The notes under the pieces are model-generated. The model did no database searches, had not been told where the DNA came from, and saw nothing but the letters and a program-made list of their open reading frames with translations. The position numbers were made by a program, and so were the translations under genes. 64,000 nt of DNA from Balneola sp965230095 (GTDB lineage: Bacteria; Bacteroidota; Rhodothermia; Balneolales; Balneolaceae): contig OZ245946.1 in the NCBI GenBank assembly GCA_965230095.1, positions 1,054,001 to 1,118,000 of the forward strand, in the 5' to 3' direction. This document shows positions 63,201 to 64,000 of this stretch, piece by piece. Position 1 is the stretch's first letter. Every line of letters begins with the position of its first letter.

Positions 63201-64000
63201 TGACAGCAATACTCAAAGCAGAGATATTTCGGTTACCGCTGTTAATTCCAAGCCGGTATTAACTAATATTGAAGCTACCACTCCTACTTATGATGGTACT
63301 GATCTTCAGATTACAAACACCATTGAGGTATCTGACCCTGATGACACTATGATTGACAGCGCTATTGTTGTTATTAACGGTAATTTTAAAACCGTAGAAG
63401 ATTCGCTGATCTACTCCCCTATTTTCGGAATTTCAGGAACGTATAGTACTTCAACAGGAAGATTAAAATTAACAGGAACCTCCTCATTTTCAGATTATGA
63501 AACCGCACTTCGTTCCGTTAAATATCGGAATTTCGGTTCCATTCCCACCGGCCCGGCTCGGGAAGTAGCTTTTATTGTGAGCGATGGAGCTCTGAAAAGT
63601 GATTCTTTAAAACGCACTATTGAAGTAAATGCCGTAGAGGCAATAGATGATCTCAAAGTCTGGCTTCGTGCTGATGTAGGGGTTGTAACCAGTGGTTCTG
63701 AAGTTACAACCTGGCAAGATCAGAGTGGCAACGGAAATGATTTTACCGGGACAGCAGGTTCAGGGAACCGTCCTACTTTTGTTTCAAGTTCGGTACCATT
63801 GGGAGATCAACCCTCTATTGATTTTGCAGGGAACGGAGATCACTTCCTTGATGATGATGGTGAAACCAATTACTTAAATGGTATGACGGAGTTTACCTTA
63901 TTTCTGGTATATAAATCTGACGAAACAAATTCTGATCAGGGATTGTGGATTGCTCAGGATCCAAGCGGAGCCGATGAAATTTTCACCATCCGCTATGATG
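60220..64000 (+). CDS. Second giant T9SS-type adhesin-like protein, N-terminal part (runs off the window)
   Basis: An open frame of 1260 codons from ATG at 60220 to the window edge with no stop. Signal peptide (LLHLVIIFTTEILYSQ), DUF2341 (DFPILFSVTDTDFRS, about 47-125), LamG-like domain (about 130-340), cadherin-like repeat (348), concanavalin-like module (about 480-740), repeats from 742, 876 and 1009, then a LamG-like module (VWLRADVGVVTSG). It closely parallels the preceding gene module by module but has one repeat before the concanavalin module where that has two. The C-terminus, and therefore its sorting domain, is outside the window. Confidence 0.85.
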   Translation, partial: MSIKPTKFLKLILLHLVIIFTTEILYSQIPGYDFRKKFTIDNAEVNGSSDLTDFPILFSVTDTDFRSTANGGDVESSNGFDIAFTSSDGSTQLEHELESYNASTGEIIAWVKIPTLGATTDTDFFVYYGNSSQTTSQNSTDTWDSNYQLVYHMDDGTTDATSNNNTGTDNGTASATGQIGNARDFELDDSDFISVPDDPSLDISGNITISFWHNHESTAGPDLILKGNSNSYEASFNNGNLRMRFRKNGGNELTTNTNGNTGVWYYYTFVQSSTGRAIYRDGVELNSDGNTTAFNTNNDVLQISKSSDPADGIIDEVRISDVDRSEDWIVTEYNNQNSPGTFYSEVADPPVLADIENDPQTFTSGGSAVFVTSEITVSAPFITNLASATIQITGNYLASDDTLTFTDAGSITGSWNDGNGTLTLSGTTSIANYQTALRNVRYENTNGTPDQSTRSISFTVNDGSNDSNTETRELNILTTITDLSTDFSNPVFHYDAQDIDGDLLTNDQPADGSSIATWGDRSDNAAGSGTDLPATASGAEQPTFNSDYFGERGGILFDGVNNQLNPPDDNTLNTSTFNEKSFSTVFRTGSSTAGIQIVYEQGGGTRGYQISVVDGNAYAYVWNNNEWAGGDQYKSINLGAVETNETYIVVASQESTTNDTWSAAINGGSITTLNNVDFQRSHGGNPVIGAEDGTRDPTDNSNNPAGAARFSGFIGELISWNTALNSGQMASVHEFLCNKWCNEPPVIANVEGTNLDYTEGDAATTVTSAITVSDTDNTVLDSAYATISLNFESSEDVLDFTALGSITGSYNSSSGKLTLTGTDTPANYQAALRSVTYENTNGVDPSTALRKVDFIVFDWDDSSNAGSRTVNVIANNSTPVLSGIEGGSLSYTEEDSPLNITSSIAASDPDDTNFESAEIQVSSNYFSGDDELLFTNTANITGSWSNPTGILTLSGSATIAEYQTALRSVTYTNNSSDPVELTKTISFTVNDGDTDSNTQSRDISVTAVNSKPVLTNIEATTPTYDGTDLQITNTIEVSDPDDTMIDSAIVVINGNFKTVEDSLIYSPIFGISGTYSTSTGRLKLTGTSSFSDYETALRSVKYRNFGSIPTGPAREVAFIVSDGALKSDSLKRTIEVNAVEAIDDLKVWLRADVGVVTSGSEVTTWQDQSGNGNDFTGTAGSGNRPTFVSSSVPLGDQPSIDFAGNGDHFLDDDGETNYLNGMTEFTLFLVYKSDETNSDQGLWIAQDPSGADEIFTIRYD
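61261..63639 (+). repeat. Four about-133-residue cadherin-like repeats in the second adhesin
   Basis: Units begin near 61261, 62443, 62845 and 63244 (residues 348, 742, 876 and 1009), with 133-134-codon periods in the last three. The first is separated from the rest by a concanavalin-like module. They match the units of the upstream paralog at PVL..IE and TVNDG..DSN. Confidence 0.75.

Noticed and set aside
1..64000. CRISPR array, rRNA operon or complete insertion sequence
   Set aside because: No regularly spaced direct repeats with unique spacers, no rRNA-like sequence and no transposase were seen.

Overview
The window looks like a chromosome segment from a Bacteroidota/Balneolota-type (FCB group) bacterium. 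The evidence is a giant secreted protein ending in a type IX secretion (T9SS) type A sorting domain with the NYPNPFNP signature, a decayed copy of the same domain upstream, a Bacteroidetes-style HU-like protein, BshB1 of bacillithiol synthesis, several DUF/outer-membrane families typical of this group, and frequent translation starts without a clear Shine-Dalgarno sequence, many of them GTG or TTG. Most of the window is ordinary core genome.

Layout. 1-2.9 kb: tail of an unknown gene, miaB and a membrane protein. 2.9-3.15 kb: a gene-free block that folds into nested helices and ends in a terminator-like hairpin (candidate structured RNA). 3.17-9.1 kb: an AT-rich accessory island, all on the minus strand. 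It carries a RusA-like resolvase with a PD-(D/E)XK-like protein, a NitT/TauT/SsuA-type ABC importer whose permease gene is frameshifted, an unrecognised one-TM protein and an SGNH-like secreted protein. The island contains a convincing attC-like palindrome (4360-4496), and short inverted repeats sit at its inferred cassette edges. It reads as an integron-cassette array without an integrase (CALIN-like).

9.3-28.1 kb is housekeeping: HU-like protein, four evenly spaced palindromes, rpoN, a DUF3109 protein, a DUF4139 protein, CreD, rsmB, valS, a UvrD/PcrA helicase, an outer-membrane protein, lon, an NTF2-like protein and rsgA. 28.2-36.5 kb: an outer-membrane protein, then a minus-strand MacAB-TolC-like export operon (two separate FtsX-type permeases, adaptor, TolC, ATPase). 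Three small envelope proteins of YqjD/holin-X type lie inside it. 36.6-45.7 kb: bshB1 with a methyltransferase, an inositol-monophosphatase-family gene, rpiB-glyA-tatC-FKBP, alr and a PYROXD2-like oxidoreductase. 46.1-48.5 kb: an MBL-fold hydrolase, a second cassette-like gene flanked by inverted repeats and followed by an imperfect palindrome, and an EVE-domain protein. 48.6-51.7 kb: the dTDP-rhamnose operon (rfbA-D-C-B).

51.8-64 kb is a tandem family of T9SS-exported giant adhesin-like proteins. It holds a decayed C-terminal sorting domain, an intact 2674-residue protein and a close paralog that runs off the window end. The two large genes share DUF2341, LamG-like and about 133-residue cadherin-like repeat modules but differ in repeat number. 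The most novel material is the 2.9-9.1 kb island, the 47.1-48.0 kb cassette-like unit and the adhesin array.
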